The notes below the pieces were generated by a model. It made no database searches. It worked only from the letters and a program-made list of their open reading frames with translations, and was not told where the DNA came from. 64,000 nt of DNA, taken from contig CM043968.1 of NCBI GenBank assembly GCA_014529385.2, forward strand, positions 2,448,501 to 2,512,500. The letters are read 5' to 3'. The stretch comes from Adiantum capillus-veneris (Eukaryota; Streptophyta; Polypodiopsida; Polypodiales; Pteridaceae). This document shows positions 33,666-45,930 of the stretch, in pieces. Positions within the stretch are counted from its first letter, which is position 1. The number at the start of each line of letters is the position of its first letter. A program made the position numbers and the translations under genes.

Positions 33666-35366
33666 AGTACCTTTTTGCTAACTTAGCATATTACTTTTGG
33701 TGTCCCATAGGATTCTTTCCTGTCGTGTGCCTTAATCGAGCCTTGGCAAATTTAAGCAAGACCCAATCATTTTCTTTAAAGGCTTGGTCTCTTCTTTGCT
33801 TATCAGCAGCAGCCTTTTGCCTTTGCTATGAGATAGAGATATTATCCTTAATATAAATTTGTAGATATTCTTGTAGGTCTCGGTTATACTCATCAGCAAC
33901 AAAGATCTTCTTGTGTACCTTAAGTAGCAGGGGACTTTTAGATCTTCCCTCAATTACCTCAAAAGGTGCTTTTCCGGTGGAGGTATGTATAATGTTATTG
34001 TAGGCATACTCCACTAATGGTAAGTACTTCTCCCATTGGGACCTTTGATCTACTTCCGTTACGTAGGCTTTTAGTAGATCAAGAATTGCTAGGTTAGATA
34101 TTTCACTTTGGCCATCCGTTTGAGGGTGATAGGCCTAAGAGAAGTTTAGCCTTGTCCCTAAATTTTCAAAGAGACCCTTCTAGAAATTATTGGTCATTTT
34201 AGGATCTCTTTCGGACACTATGGACATTATCAGGCCATGGTACTTGAAGATTTGTGATATGAAGAGGATTGCCATTTGATGGGCTTTGATATTCTTTTTG
34301 ATAGGTATAAAATGAGCTTGTTTGCTAAACATGTCTACTATCGTCCATATTCACGTATTTCCATGGATAGACTTACGCAATCCAAAGATAAAATCCATGG
34401 ATATGCTCTCTCATGGTGAATTAGAGATTGGCAAAGGTTGAAGCAATCCAAGTTTCTTCCCTCTATCAAACTTCCTCTCTTGGCATACCACACATTTAGA
34501 AACATACTCTTGTATGTTTGCTTTCATGGCAGGCCAATAGAATTATGTTTCTATCCCTTTTAGGGTAGACTGAATCCCTCTATGCCCCACATAAGGAGGA
34601 GCATGAGATTCATACATTACTTTCTCATGTAGTGATCTAGTAACACATAGTCTATTGCCATAGAGAAGATAACCATCTTGTAAGGTAAATGGATCCTCTT
34701 TCTTTCCTAGTGCAAAGGCTGAAATCACATCTTTAAAATTTGGATCAATAGCGTACTCATCTATCATAGAACATAGATCATTGTGAGTTGCTATGGAAAC
34801 CGCATTCACTCTCGGTTGTCTTGAGAGTGCATCGGCTACTTGATTTTGCTTGCCAACAATGTGAACAATATTAAAATGAAATTAGGCTTTAGTAGATTAA
34901 GAATTCCTAGGTTAGCTATTTCACTTTGGCCATCCGTTTGAGGGTGATAGGCTGAAGAGAAGTTTAGCCTTGTCCCTGAATCTTCAAAGAGAGCCTTCTA
35001 GAAATTACTGGTCATTCTAGGATCTCTATCCAACACTATGGACATTATCAAGCCATGGTACTTAAAGATTTGTGATATGAAGAGGGTTTCCATTTGATGG
35101 GCTTTCATAGTCTTTTTGACAGGTATAAAATGAGCTTGTTTGCTGAACCTATCTACCATCGTCCATATTCCCATATTCCCGTGGATAGACTTAGGCAATC
35201 CAAAGATAAAATCCATGGATATGCTCTCTCATGGTGAATTAGGGATTGGCAAAGGTTGAAGAAATCCAGGTCACTTCCCTCTATCAAATTTCATCTCTTG
35301 GCATACCACACCTTTAGAAACATACTCTTGTATGTTTGCTTTCATGGCACGCCAATAGAAATATGT
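33666..35366 (-). pseudogene. Chromovirus D integrase, in two tandem partial copies
   Basis: The first copy (34884-35366) reads SISMDFIFGLPKSIHGN, MVDRFSKQAHFIPV, VLDRDPRMTSNF and [14 protein letters not shown]. Sequence then jumps back to the RNase H/H2C2 junction (RVNAVSIATHNDL at about 34800) and runs through a second integrase copy into VEYAYNNIIHTSTGKAPFEV (34014 downward). Both copies contain stops. The core would insert element DNA into chromatin; neither copy is functional. Confidence 0.9.
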
Positions 35367-35702
35367 TTATATCCCTTTTAGGGTAGATTGAATTCCTCTA
35401 TGCCCCGCAAAAGGAGGAGCATGAGATTCATACATTTCTTTCTCACATAGTGAGTTAGTAATGCATAGTCTATTGCCATAGAGAAGATAACCATCTTGTA
35501 AGGTAAATGGTTCCTCTTTCTTTCCTAGTGCAAGGGCTGAAATCACATCTCTAAAATCAGGATCAATAGCATACTCATCTATCACAGAAGATAGATCATT
35601 GTGAGTTGCTATGGAAACCGCATTCACTCTCGGCCATCTTGAGAGTGCATCGGCTACTTGATTTTGCTTGCCAACAATGTGAGCAATATGAAAATGAAAT
35701 TG
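34065..35702 (-). repeat. 819-bp internal tandem duplication in chromovirus D
   Basis: Unit 1 is 34065-34883 and unit 2 is 34884-35702. Both run from AGGCTTT(T)AGTAGAT through integrase to the RNase H end (AATATxAAAATGAAATT). The copies differ at several percent of sites by eye. Confidence 0.92.
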
Positions 35703-36808
35703 CAAAAGGAAATCTGCCCTTCTCATTTTTTTGTCAGAGAGCTTGGTTTGCATCATGAAGTACTTAAGGCTTTGGTTATCCGTCAACAGAATGAAAGGAG
35801 TCCCCAATAAATAGTGCCTCCATGAGTCTAAGGCATGTAGAATTGCGATGAGTTCCTTTTCATATATGCTTAGAGCTTGCTCAACAAGGTCGAGCCTTTG
35901 AATTTCATAGGCTATGGTGTGCCCTTCTGGGAGCAAAACAGCTCCAAGGCAATCACCACAAGCGTCACATTGGACCTCAAATGGCTTTGAGAGATCCGGT
36001 AGTGTAAGCATAGGTTGAGAGGTAAGCTTTTCTTTAAGCTTCTCGAAAGCATTGTTCTCCTTGGCAGACGATGTATACCTAACCTTTTTCTTTGTTAGGT
36101 CATGTAATGGTCCCGCGATTTGTGATAACTTTTCTATGAAGTTTCTATAATATGTGCACATACCTAAAGCTTCTTAGTTCATGTAGATTCCCTGGATTAG
36201 GCCATACTTTTATTACCTCTAACTTTGATGGATCCATTTGGATGCCATCTTGAGAGATAATGCAACCTAAATATTGAATCTCTTGTAAGAAATAATCACT
36301 TTTCTTTTGATTAATATAAAGTTTATTCTCTTGTAAGACTTGCAATATTATCTGGAGATGTTGCTTCTGTTTATCTAGAGAATTAGAGTGGATGATTGTA
36401 TCATCAAAGAACACTCCAGTAAAGGTTCAGTGAGGCATGAATAGCTTCTCCATCAAGCGATTAAATGTGACTGGTGCATTGGTTAAGCCAAAAGGCATGA
36501 CCATGTATTTGTAAAGACCAAACATAGTGCAAAATGTGGTCTTTACAATGTCTTGATCAACTATCCTTATTTGATGGTAGCCACTTTTTAGGTCAATCCT
36601 ACTGAAGTAGGTCGACCCTTGCAGCTTATCAAATAGGTCTTCTACCAGTGGAATGGGAAACCTATTCTTGATAGTGATCCTATTTAGTGCTCTATATTCG
36701 ACACACATACGATATGTGCCATCTTTATTTTGCACTAATGACACGGGTGAGCAAAATGGAGATGAGCTAGGCCTAACCATGCCCTTCTCAACTAACTCAT
36801 GCACTTGC
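35367..36808 (-). pseudogene. Chromovirus D reverse transcriptase and RNase H
   Basis: RT reads VHELVEKGMVRPSSSPFCSP, RIDLKSGYHQIRI and MPFGLTNAPVTFNRLM, then TGA at 36427-36429, then GVFFDDTIIHSN (FFDD in place of the usual YFDD box). A break near 36160 precedes the connection and RNase H domain: FEVQCDACGDCLGAVL, LLTDNQSLKYF and [10 protein letters not shown] with the catalytic acidic residues visible. The H2C2 region begins HAPPFAGHRGIQSTLKGI and ends at a stop at 35367. Confidence 0.92.
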
Positions 36809-37952
36809 TGATGTGAGCAGGATGGAAATACACCCAACACCTCTATAATCACCCGACACACAATCTTGGGGTAATACACACACACACACACACACTATGG
36901 GGCACCACTTGGCCTACACAACCCACCTGACCGAGACAGGGAACACACTGATGGAGTGAGAGGAGAGAGACTTTCCATTTGCCCACTCAACACAGACACA
37001 CACACACACACATACAAAAATCAGCTCAAAGGAGGAAGATTTATGATGCTTAGATACAATTGAGCTTGGGCCGACACCAATGAGGCAAATAGCTCACACC
37101 ATATGGATGAAATATGCCAGATACAATCACAAACTTGAGTAGAGGCTTTGCTCACAAGAGAAACTTACATAGCCAAAAAAGGAGGAAAATAGTGAGGAAT
37201 TTGGCAGAATGGATAGCATCATTGCATCCAGAATGGCCAGAAATCCCAGTCCACAATATCAAATGCTCAAATCCGGGCTCGGATGAACAGTTTATGGCCA
37301 AAACAGGCTCCAGAACAGCAAAAATTGAGTAGCGGCTCTTCCTCCTCTTCTCTCCACATTTTTCTGGTTTTTTCCTGAGGTTCTTTAGTATCCACAATTC
37401 ACTTTATCCCTTGGGTACCTTTGGCCTTTTGATTGATCTCAAACAGACCCTGAACAGGCCAAAAAATGGCCACGCAGTGCGTTTTTGTTACCCTTCTGCA
37501 TCCATCCGCACACCTGTCACTCAACTTTTTCCAATAATGCATCTTGTAATCACGTGAAGTGGCCCCCAAATATAGTTCTCATGATGACCTTTCTGCATAA
37601 TTCATCACAAGAAAGCATTCCCATTGTGTCCTCACTTATCCATGTGCAAGTGTTGATCCCATTCGACCTCCTACGTGGATGTCATCTAACACACCTGCTT
37701 ACCTCATGGCGTGGGCCCGCTAATAGCTTCCTCGAGAAGTTTTACGCTCTACCAGCTCCTCATTATTATAGAAAAACACATTGATAATGGTGATGATGAA
37801 AATCGGTGTACTATGTATACGCTATCCTACCGTACGCATGTGGGCCCCACGTAACCACCTGGCCCTGGACAATGGGCAATTCTTTGTTTGATGCACCATG
37901 CATTTGTATGTACATATGCAAAATCATTTATTCCAAAAAACTCCTCACACCA
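36809..37952 (-). mobile_element. 1144-bp insertion in chromovirus D, possible solo LTR
   Basis: It separates two RT segments that are otherwise contiguous in one frame. Read on minus, it begins TGGTGTGAGGAG and ends CTGCTCACATCA, so it has TG...CA ends and a 10-of-12 inverted repeat. No target duplication is left and there is no coding similarity. Two (CA)n tracts lie at about 36877-36895 and 36993-37012. A solo LTR is the best guess. Confidence 0.55.
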
Positions 37953-40224
37953 CATAATCTCCTCTTGTTGAGCTTGAGAAACTCTATAAGGAGGTTTATT
38001 AGGCGGTGAACTTCCTGGAAGAAGTTCAATTGCATGGTCATCATTGCCTCGTTTAGGAGGTAGTTCACAAGGGATGTCATCGATAAAAATATCTTGAAAT
38101 CCCTTGAGAAAATTGGATAACTCTAATTTTTTGTGATTGTTTATATTTTCTTTTGCTAAAGCATTAGGTTCATTTTGAGAATCTTTAACAAAAATCATGT
38201 ACACAGAAATAGAGCTCTTTATTGACTTATTGAAAGCTTGCAAATGTACAATGGGTATAGTGTTACCCAACTCATTAGCATCTATGTACATATCTTTTTT
38301 CCTGAACCTAAAGTAGATTTGGCTTTCAGGGAATCTAACATTGGCAGCCATGCGATCAAACCATGGTGCCCCTATGATTACATCCTCGTGCTTGAGAGGA
38401 GAGATAAAGAAGTCCTCCTTGTCCACATAGCTTTGGACATGGAGCCTCAATTTCCCAATTAAGAGAGGGACTGAGGCTTCTTGCCCCTTGAAAGCACCAT
38501 TGGCGGGTAGGACATCTCCCATCTCATAGACTTGGATGCCTAGCTTGGTGGCCAACTCTGTGGATATGAAATTGTGAGTAGAACCAGGGTCAAAGAGAAT
38601 AAGAGCATCATGTTCTGTTACCATTCTCCAAGCATGGCATAGAGGGGATCCTTTATGGTGAGCATCCTCTTCTTGGATTTCGACCAAGGTAGCTCTAGGA
38701 GGCTCATTTCATGTATTCTTGTGGACACAAGCACAATAAGCATGCCCTTGCTCCCCGCACTTGAGACAATGGTTATCTTTACAATAACGCTCAAGCTCTT
38801 CAGGAGAAAGTTTATTTTTGCCTTTATAAACTCTCTTCTCCTTAGCTTTGTTGTTGTTAGCATTGCCTTTAGGAGACTTTTGGACAGTGTCCTTCCCGTT
38901 AGGCTCATTATTATGATCCTCGTTCTCCATGGGCTTAAAAATTCTCTTAGCCCCTTGTTGGAAATTGAGTCGTGAAGCCACCATGGTATGGTGTATGACC
39001 GCAGATATGCTGTGTGGCCTTTGACAGTTGACATACTCCACCATATCTTCAGTTAAACCTGCACAAAATTGTTGTTTTAGCTCTCCAAAATCCATCTTTT
39101 TGAAGATAGTGGCTTTGAGATGTAAGTCCTAAAACTTGTCTACATATTTGTGAATAGATTTGTAGGGAGAGATCTTCAAGCTTCACCATTCGGTGAGTAC
39201 TTTGTCTTTGGCATCGGTAGCCAAAAATTGCTTCATGATGGAAGCTCTTAAAGCTTTCCATGTTTGTGGAGCTTCACCATTTGCCCGTAGGCTAGACCAC
39301 CATTGCCTCGCACACTTTTGAAAGTGCATAGCTACATGGTGTAGCTTAGAGGACTCCGTGAAGCCCTCATCTCCAAACGCCACATTGAATTGTTGAATGA
39401 AGGCCAAGACTTTGTCCGTAGTAGCAACAAAGGTGCCATCGTAGGTAAGGAAAAAGATGTTCTTTCCTCCCTCTTTAAACTTTTTGAGCTTGGATGACCT
39501 CTTCCATGCGACGTAGAATTTCCTACAACCTCTTGTTTTTGGTGGTTCAAAAGTTGCACCATCACTTTCTTCAGAAGAGGAATAATTTGGGGAGGATGGA
39601 GAAGAGGGTGACCTCTTTCTTGCCTTTTTCTTCCCTTCTTCCTCCTTGTTTGTAGCATCACTTTCTTTGTAAGAGAAAGAGGATGAAGAAGATAGAGAAG
39701 AGGGTGACCTCTTTCTCGCATTTTTGTTCTTGTTTTCTGTCGTCCCTCTTTGAATTACGGTTTGGAGAAGTGTGCAATGGTCTTCTCCGTTTAAGGGGTG
39801 TTGGAGAGCGTTTTTCCCACCGTCTTCGTGGAGCCATCTCCGCCACACTTCTTTTTCGTTTCTTCGGTGGGGGCTCTACCATTGAAACTTGAGTTCTCCT
39901 TTGGGAAGGAGGTGCGTCGTCAAGTAGTAGATTTTTGAGCCCTTTGTACGGATCCTATTCTTGTTCCCTTATCGGAGAGAGGCCTCTTTTGGAAGTCTCA
40001 CAAGGAGGCTTCCTAGGTACTCTCTCTTCTTGGTGGGGAGTTTGGAGAATCCCATGAGCACCTAGCTGCCGTTGCACTTCACTTTGGAGGGATGGATTGC
40101 CCATGGCTTATTGAAGCCTAGAAACAAGGTAATTGACAAACATAGGGGCATCATTAGTAGCCCGCTCATTAGCAAAATCAAAGTTATCAACATTAATTTC
40201 ACTCCCTTTACTATTGTCAGCCAT
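37953..40224 (-). pseudogene. Chromovirus D Gag-protease relic
   Basis: ATG 40224 starts MADNSKGSEINVDNFDF. A stop after VSRLQ and another near 39960 precede a long Lys/Arg/Ser-rich stretch with bipartite basic clusters. The Gag core follows (FIQQFNVAFGDEG, ARQWWSSLRANG, 39183-39440), and all later parts keep one frame despite stops near 39183, 39130 and 38709. The zinc knuckle CLKCGEQGHAYCAC lies at about 38723-38764. Protease starts near 38690; its active site reads FDPGSTHNF (about 38580) where Asp-Ser/Thr-Gly is required, so it should be inactive. The RT N-terminus (IELLPGSSPPNKPPYRVS) is cut by the insertion at 37952. Confidence 0.9.
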
Positions 40225-40335
40225 TCTAACAAATTTAAGGTGTAAAATTTCTGGGTGTACTTTGGCACTTCAAGCCCTAGTTGCTACTGCTCTTAACCCC
40301 TTTAGAAAAGCACTCAAGCTCCTAAACCCATGGCT

Positions 40336-43300
40336 TGCAGTATGAGGTGCACAATCACACCAGAATTGAAAATCTGGAAAATCAACTTGCTGCTGAGAAA
40401 CTTGCTGATGGAGAGAACGTGGAGGCCTTTATCAACCGGATTAAGGACCTCCAAGATCAATTAGCTGTCGTTGGTGTGGCTATTTCTTCGGAAGATTTAG
40501 CTCGGCGCTGCATTCGCATACTTCCGGGGAGATATGATGGTCATGTACGGCACTAAATGCGCAGGTTTGTCCAACCCCTCTTATGTTTGAAGAACTAAGT
40601 GTGCTATGTTGCTTGAAGAGGAGCTGCGACTCAGAACCAGGGATGGTGGAGGTGATGCTTCCTTCTCAGCCAATGCAAAAGGCAAGGGGACTACGTCAAA
40701 TGCTTCTAAGAAGAAGCCCAAGAAGAGGAAATTTTTAGGTAGCTCTTTTTACTGTGACAAGAAGGGTCATGTTGTTAAAGACTTGAGAAAGAACAAAGCA
40801 GATGAGAAGATGGCACCATGAAAGCTTCTTGGAAGGAAAGAGAATCCACCAAGAATGTTGAAACAAACCTTGAACTATGGGCCGTCATAGAAGAGGTATG
40901 CTCATCAGCACAAACTCCGCTTGTTTATGGTTCTTGGATTCAAGATAGTGGTGCATCCCGACATATGACTAGTAAGAAAGACTGGTATAGTTCGTGGAAG
41001 CCTCTACAGGAACCCATAAGTGTAATTTTTGGGAATAATGCAAATGTCCCGCTGAAGGGTCAGGGAAAATTTCTTTTTTAGCAGCTACAGGTGAAACTAA
41101 AGAGCTCTCTAATGTGTTGTACGTGCCTGTAAATCAAGAAGAATTTGTTGTCCATTGCTGCAATCACTTATCGTGATCTTGAAGTCCGTTTCAAGGAAAA
41201 TGGAGCAGAAATATTGGATTCTAAAGGCAACGTAGTGCGTAAGGCACAAAACCTCTACAAACTTTTTGCACTTACGGTCACTACAGAAAAAGGTACAACT
41301 CAATTATGGCATGAGAGATTTTGTCACTTAAGCATTGCTCTGCTAAAAGAGATGCAAAAATATGGGATGGTGGCATACATGCCTCAAATCTCAGATATGG
41401 ATGAAGTTTGTGAAGCTTGCATGATGGGCAAGCAACAAAGAAAGGCATTTCCACAAGAGAGTAGTAATCCAGCTTAGTATCCTCTAGAGTTGGTACACGC
41501 AGATCTCTGTGGAAAAATGTCTACATCCGCTTTGGGTGGATCTTTCTACTTTTTACTGTTAGTTAACGACTTTAGTAGAAAGATGTGGGTGTATTTCATT
41601 CGTGAGAAGTCTGAAGCTTTTGGAAAGTTTAAAATGTAGCAAAAGCTTGTAGAAAATGAAACAGGGAAGAAGGTGAAGAAGCTTCGTACACATTGAGGAG
41701 GAGAATTCATCTCAAATGAATTCAACAATTACTGCAACGAGCATGGCATAAAACGACAACTTACTACAGCTTACACACCACATCAAAATGGCATTGTGGA
41801 TAATCGCAATTGGACGGTGGTAGAAATTGCAAGGTGTATGCTCAAAGCCAAGGGTATGCTAGATTCCTTTTGGGCCGAAGCAGTAAGTACGGCAGTGTAC
41901 ATTCTCAATCGAAGCTACACAAAGGCTTTGAAAAGGAAAATGCCTCAAGAAGCCTATTATGGTAAGAAACCTTCAGTCTTGCATTTCAAAACATTTGGGT
42001 GTTTTTGTTATGCACATATTCCTGATTCACAAAGAACAAAGTTAGAAGCCAAAAGCAAGAAGTGCGTATTTCTAGGATACAGTGAAGAGTCTAAGGCTTA
42101 TAGACTCTATGATCCAGAGGCAAAGAAAATACTCAGCAGTCGGGATGTGGTATTTGAAGAAGGGCCACATACGGTGGAGGAACCAGGTTCGTTCACTTTC
42201 TCATCAAATGAAGAAATAACTCACCATGTGCCAGACCAAAGTCAGGTAACAAATCAAGAGGAGGAGTTGTCTGATGATGACTCAAATAAATCTAGCCAAC
42301 ATGTTGCAGCATCACACGAAAATCCACAACCAAAGTGGGCTCAACAACTTTTTGATGCTCAAAACCCTCAAGTTCACAACCCTCATGAAGAGGAGGGGGG
42401 TTTGCGACGGTCAAAAAGAATAGAGGAGCAAAGGAGAGCCTCCGAACATATCGTCAACATGGCTCTCATAACAGAAATTGCGGTCTATGTGAAGGGGCCA
42501 GCCTCCGTCGACGAGGCCATGGCTGGTCCAAAGTGGAAGGCAGCGATGCAGTCTGAATATGATAGCATCAACAAGAATGACACTTGGGAGTTAGTGGATC
42601 GGTCTCCAAAGAAGAAAGTCATCGACACAAAATGGGTGTACAAGCTCAAGCAAAAAGCTGATGGCTCTTTGAAAAATTACAGAGCCAGGTTTGTAGCACA
42701 AGGATTCTCTCAAGTTGAAGGGTTTGATGTTAGTGACACCTTCGCTCCCACAGCTCGAATGACCACTATTCGTCTTGTGCTTGTGCTTGCTCTTGCTGGT
42801 ATCAATTTATGGGTTGTTTACCAAATGGATGTTGTGTCTACATTTTTGAATGGAATTCTCAAGGAGGAGGTGTACATTGACCAACCACCAGGGTTTGAGA
42901 CGCCCCATTCAAAACAGAAGGTTTGTAGATTGAAGAAGGCTTTATATGGCCTGAAACAGTCTCCAAGAGCATGGTATGTCAGAATTGATAAGTTTTTTAA
43001 AAAACTTGTCTTTAGAAGAAGTTCTTCTGAAGCGAATTTGTATGTGCTTAGAGAGAATGGAAAACAAGTCATTATTATCTTGTAAGTCGATGACTTCATA
43101 ATCACAGGTGACCACAAAGAGCTCATCCAACAAACTCGTGAGAGTTTGAGTTTTGAATTCAAAATGACAGACTTAGGCTTGTTGCATTATTGTTTGGGGA
43201 TTGAGGTTTGGCAATCGTCAAAAGGCATCTTCATCTCTCAACAAAAGTATGCAACACAGATCCTAAAATGTTTTGGCATGATGGATTACAAATCTGTGAG

Positions 43301-43970
43301 CACTTCAATGGAGGTAAATGCAAAACTCTCCATGGAAGATTCTTCTCCCTCAGTCGACATTAAAAAGTACAGAAAACTTGTGGGAAGCTTAATTTTCTTG
43401 TGCAACACTAGGCCAGATACTTCTTTTGTAGTAGGTGTTTTAAGCAGGTTTTCCAACCAACCAAGAGAATCTCATTGGAAGGTAGGTATGCAAGTTCTTA
43501 AGTACATCAAAGGTACTTTGGGCCATGGCATTGGCACAAATACTCTTAGTGGGTATTGTGACTCCAATTGGGCAGGAGATCGTGAGTCTAGAAAGTTAGT
43601 TTCTGGGTTTTGTTTTTCACTTGGTTCTGGAGTGTTTTCTTGGATCAGCAAGAAGGAGCCAACCGTCGCTCTTTCTTCAGCAGAAGCAAAGTATAAAGCT
43701 GCTTGTTTTGCAGCTTGTGAAGCAGTTTGGCTAAGGCAAGTCCTCATGGACTCAGGTGTTTCTCTTCATTCAGCAAAAACACTTCAATGCGACAACCACA
43801 GTTGCATGGCAATTGCCAAGAACCTTGTCTTCCATGCACGCACAAAGCATATTGAGGTTCAGTACCATTATGTTCGAGAGCTAATTGAGGATGAAATTGT
43901 CGAGCTAGAGTATTGTACTAGTGAAGATAATTGTGCAGATATCTTCACCAAAGCTTTAGGGAAAGACTAG
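40336..43970 (+). pseudogene. Copia E Gag-Pol polyprotein, stops at key catalytic sites
   Basis: Gag remnant: NLENQLAAEKLADGENVEAF, ARRCIRILPG. The zinc knuckle is degenerate (FYCDKKGHVVKDL). Protease reads IQDSGASRHM at about 40940. The integrase zinc finger has LWHERFCHL and CEACMMGKQ; the core has HADLCGKM, then RTH-stop-GGEF near 41690 where the second catalytic Asp should be. From 41796 a long open frame covers the integrase end, the FLGYSEESKAYRLYDP motif and RT (TKWVYKLKQKADGS, DVVSTFLNG). TAA at 43083-43085 replaces the Tyr codon of the YVDD box. RT and RNase H resume in the same frame and end at TAG 43968-43970. Confidence 0.94.
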
Positions 43971-44047
43971 ATACTTCGACATCTTTATCAACTTGGAGTT
44001 GGTAGACGGCCAACATAGAGCATCTTCGGGTGTTCATTGAGGGAGGG

Positions 44048-44788
44048 TGTTTGTATACTTGCAATGCCCACCTCTCTCAGTTTTGCCACCACAATGTATG
44101 TTGCACAATTTGTAAGGCCCCCATATGAGGAGAAGCCCATGGTGCACATATATTTGGTGGATTCCTACTTTGCACACTGATGAGATCTCTATTTGTGATC
44201 ATGGATGGTACGAAGAAAATTCAGGGGAAACTTTAGGGGGAAAATTCGCCAGAATATTCCTTTCTTTCGAAATATCTTGGCCGGACGACGGCCGGAAGAC
44301 AATTGGAAAATGGCCATCCGGTGGCCGGTGGCCGGTGATCCGTGGTCTTTGGCCGGTGGCCGCCGGATTTCCTTGGCCGATGACTGGTTTCTAGGAGTAC
44401 TTGTCTACCCAAAAGCGGCTACACATGGGCGCATGCGAGAGTCCTTCTTGGACTTGGCTACCTAAGGGAGGCTGCACATGGGTGTTTAGAGGCTCCCTTA
44501 CATCTATATAAGGAGGCCTTCTCATGAGTAATTCGGTAGAATGGTGTGCACACTTGATGCACACAACACATCCTTGTGTAAGGATTGTTAGTCACTTATA
44601 TTCCTAGTTGCTCTAGTTGTCTAAATCGCCATCTAAGCTCTACCTTGAGAGCGCATGGGTGGATGATGCCATCACTTTGTAATAGTGTGCTAATATAATG
44701 TTTTTGATTTGCCACTAATTTACTTTGCATCGTATCTCTCTCTACTCTCCCTACTACGAGATCCTTATTGTATTCTACATTTCTTACA
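44048..44788 (+). repeat. Copia E 3' LTR (about 741 bp, right end tentative)
   Basis: It follows the purine tract GAGGGAGGG. It begins TGTTTGTATACTTGCAATGC, contains CTATATAAGGAGG at about 44501, and probably ends TTCTTACA at 44788. There is a GGCCGG-rich segment at 44279-44385. With no 5' LTR, the right boundary is inferred from the CA end. Confidence 0.7.
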
Positions 44789-45653
44789 TGTACTGTTTTT
44801 ATTGGAGCTTAGGCATCACACAATGAACTATAACCTCTCTTGTGAGACAGTAGAGCAACATGCCCCATGCCACCAATGTAGAGACCCATCGTGTACTTTT
44901 TGTATGCCAGTGATGAAACCTGAGCACCCTCTTCCCAATCCATCAATCTGCCATCTAGAGGAGTAACATTGGCAAGGTTGTTGCCATCTTTAGAGTAAGA
45001 CACCCACGACCACGAGAATCATACTTACAGACACCATCAACAAATTTGAGCCATCATCACCCACCTTAGGAAGGAGGAATCCATGATTCGTTAATCTTAC
45101 CCTCTCAAGGTGGTGGAGATATTGGGTTGAGTAGAGACTACTTGCCAATATACATTTAGCTTCATAGAGTAGCCCCTTATATAGCTTCACATTGCAAAGC
45201 CAATGTAGGTCTTCTTTTCTATTCTAGCTAGGTATTTAGGTAGGATGATGAGTCACTTTTGTAGCACTTTGTGGACGGGAGATATCATCATCAGTTGTGC
45301 CTTGATTTGGTGTCATGTGACGTATTGTCTTTTTATATATTTTCCTTCCCTCCTTTCTTTCATTCTATCAAGGTCTAGGCTCGAGGGGCAGAAGATCCTA
45401 GCCACTCATCTAGTGTCCATTCCTAGCGAGAATTTTTACCAAGAGTCGTTAGATTTTTTCCACATCAGTGGTAATAATTTCATGGAAATCATTGCCAATG
45501 ATCGTAGAACCCATCAATGCCTGTCAGGACTGCAACTGACTCTGCTTGCATCGGATTGAGTTTCAGAGAGCACGCCAGCACTGCTTGGCCCCTCTTCCCT
45601 AGACTTGATGGATAGGCAAGGTCCCTTTCCCTCCATAATTATTGTTCCCACCA
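44789..45653. other. Unassigned sequence between copia E and the CACTA element
   Basis: Open frames exist on the minus strand (44809-45190) and plus strand (45245-45559), but none shows a family I recognise. The boundary with the CACTA element is its terminal sequence at 45654. Confidence 0.4.
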
Positions 45654-45930
45654 CACTACAAGACGTCGAGTAGAAGTTGGTGCACATACCAACGAAATAG
45701 CGCTAATTTTTAAACTTAAAAGCATTGAAATAAGCCTTAGAAGAGACGTCGGTATCGTAGCGTCGATATGACCATCAATATAGCCGGCGTCGCAATAGGC
45801 CTATAAATAGGCGTCAAAATACTCAACGTAATAAGCACCTGTAGCTATATATTAAATTTCGACGCTCATTCCATTGGCCCTACCGATGGTGATACTGTCA
45901 CCTGTACCGACGACCAAAACCTGCAAAAAA
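45654..45930. repeat. CACTA terminal and subterminal repeats
   Basis: After the CACTACAAGA end, at least seven copies of a GCGTCG/GACGTC/CGACG core occur in both orientations (for example at 45664, 45745, 45759, 45790, 45821). These are the likely binding sites of the TNPA-type protein. Confidence 0.75.

Larger units (their letters stand above)
33312..40224 (-). mobile_element. Ty3/gypsy chromovirus D, decayed, with duplication and insertion
   Basis: On the minus strand the order is gag, protease, RT, RNase H, integrase, then a C-terminal chromodomain, diagnostic of chromoviruses. Gag begins at about 40224, and upstream sequence is lost at the junction with copia E (about 40335). The body carries an 819-bp tandem duplication (34065-35702) and a 1144-bp insertion (36809-37952), besides many stops. 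Confidence 0.92.
40336..44788 (+). mobile_element. Ty1/copia retrotransposon E, 5'-truncated
   Basis: It starts inside gag at the chromovirus D boundary, with no 5' LTR or primer site. It continues through protease, integrase, RT and RNase H to a purine tract and one 3' LTR. Several stops are present. Confidence 0.92.
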
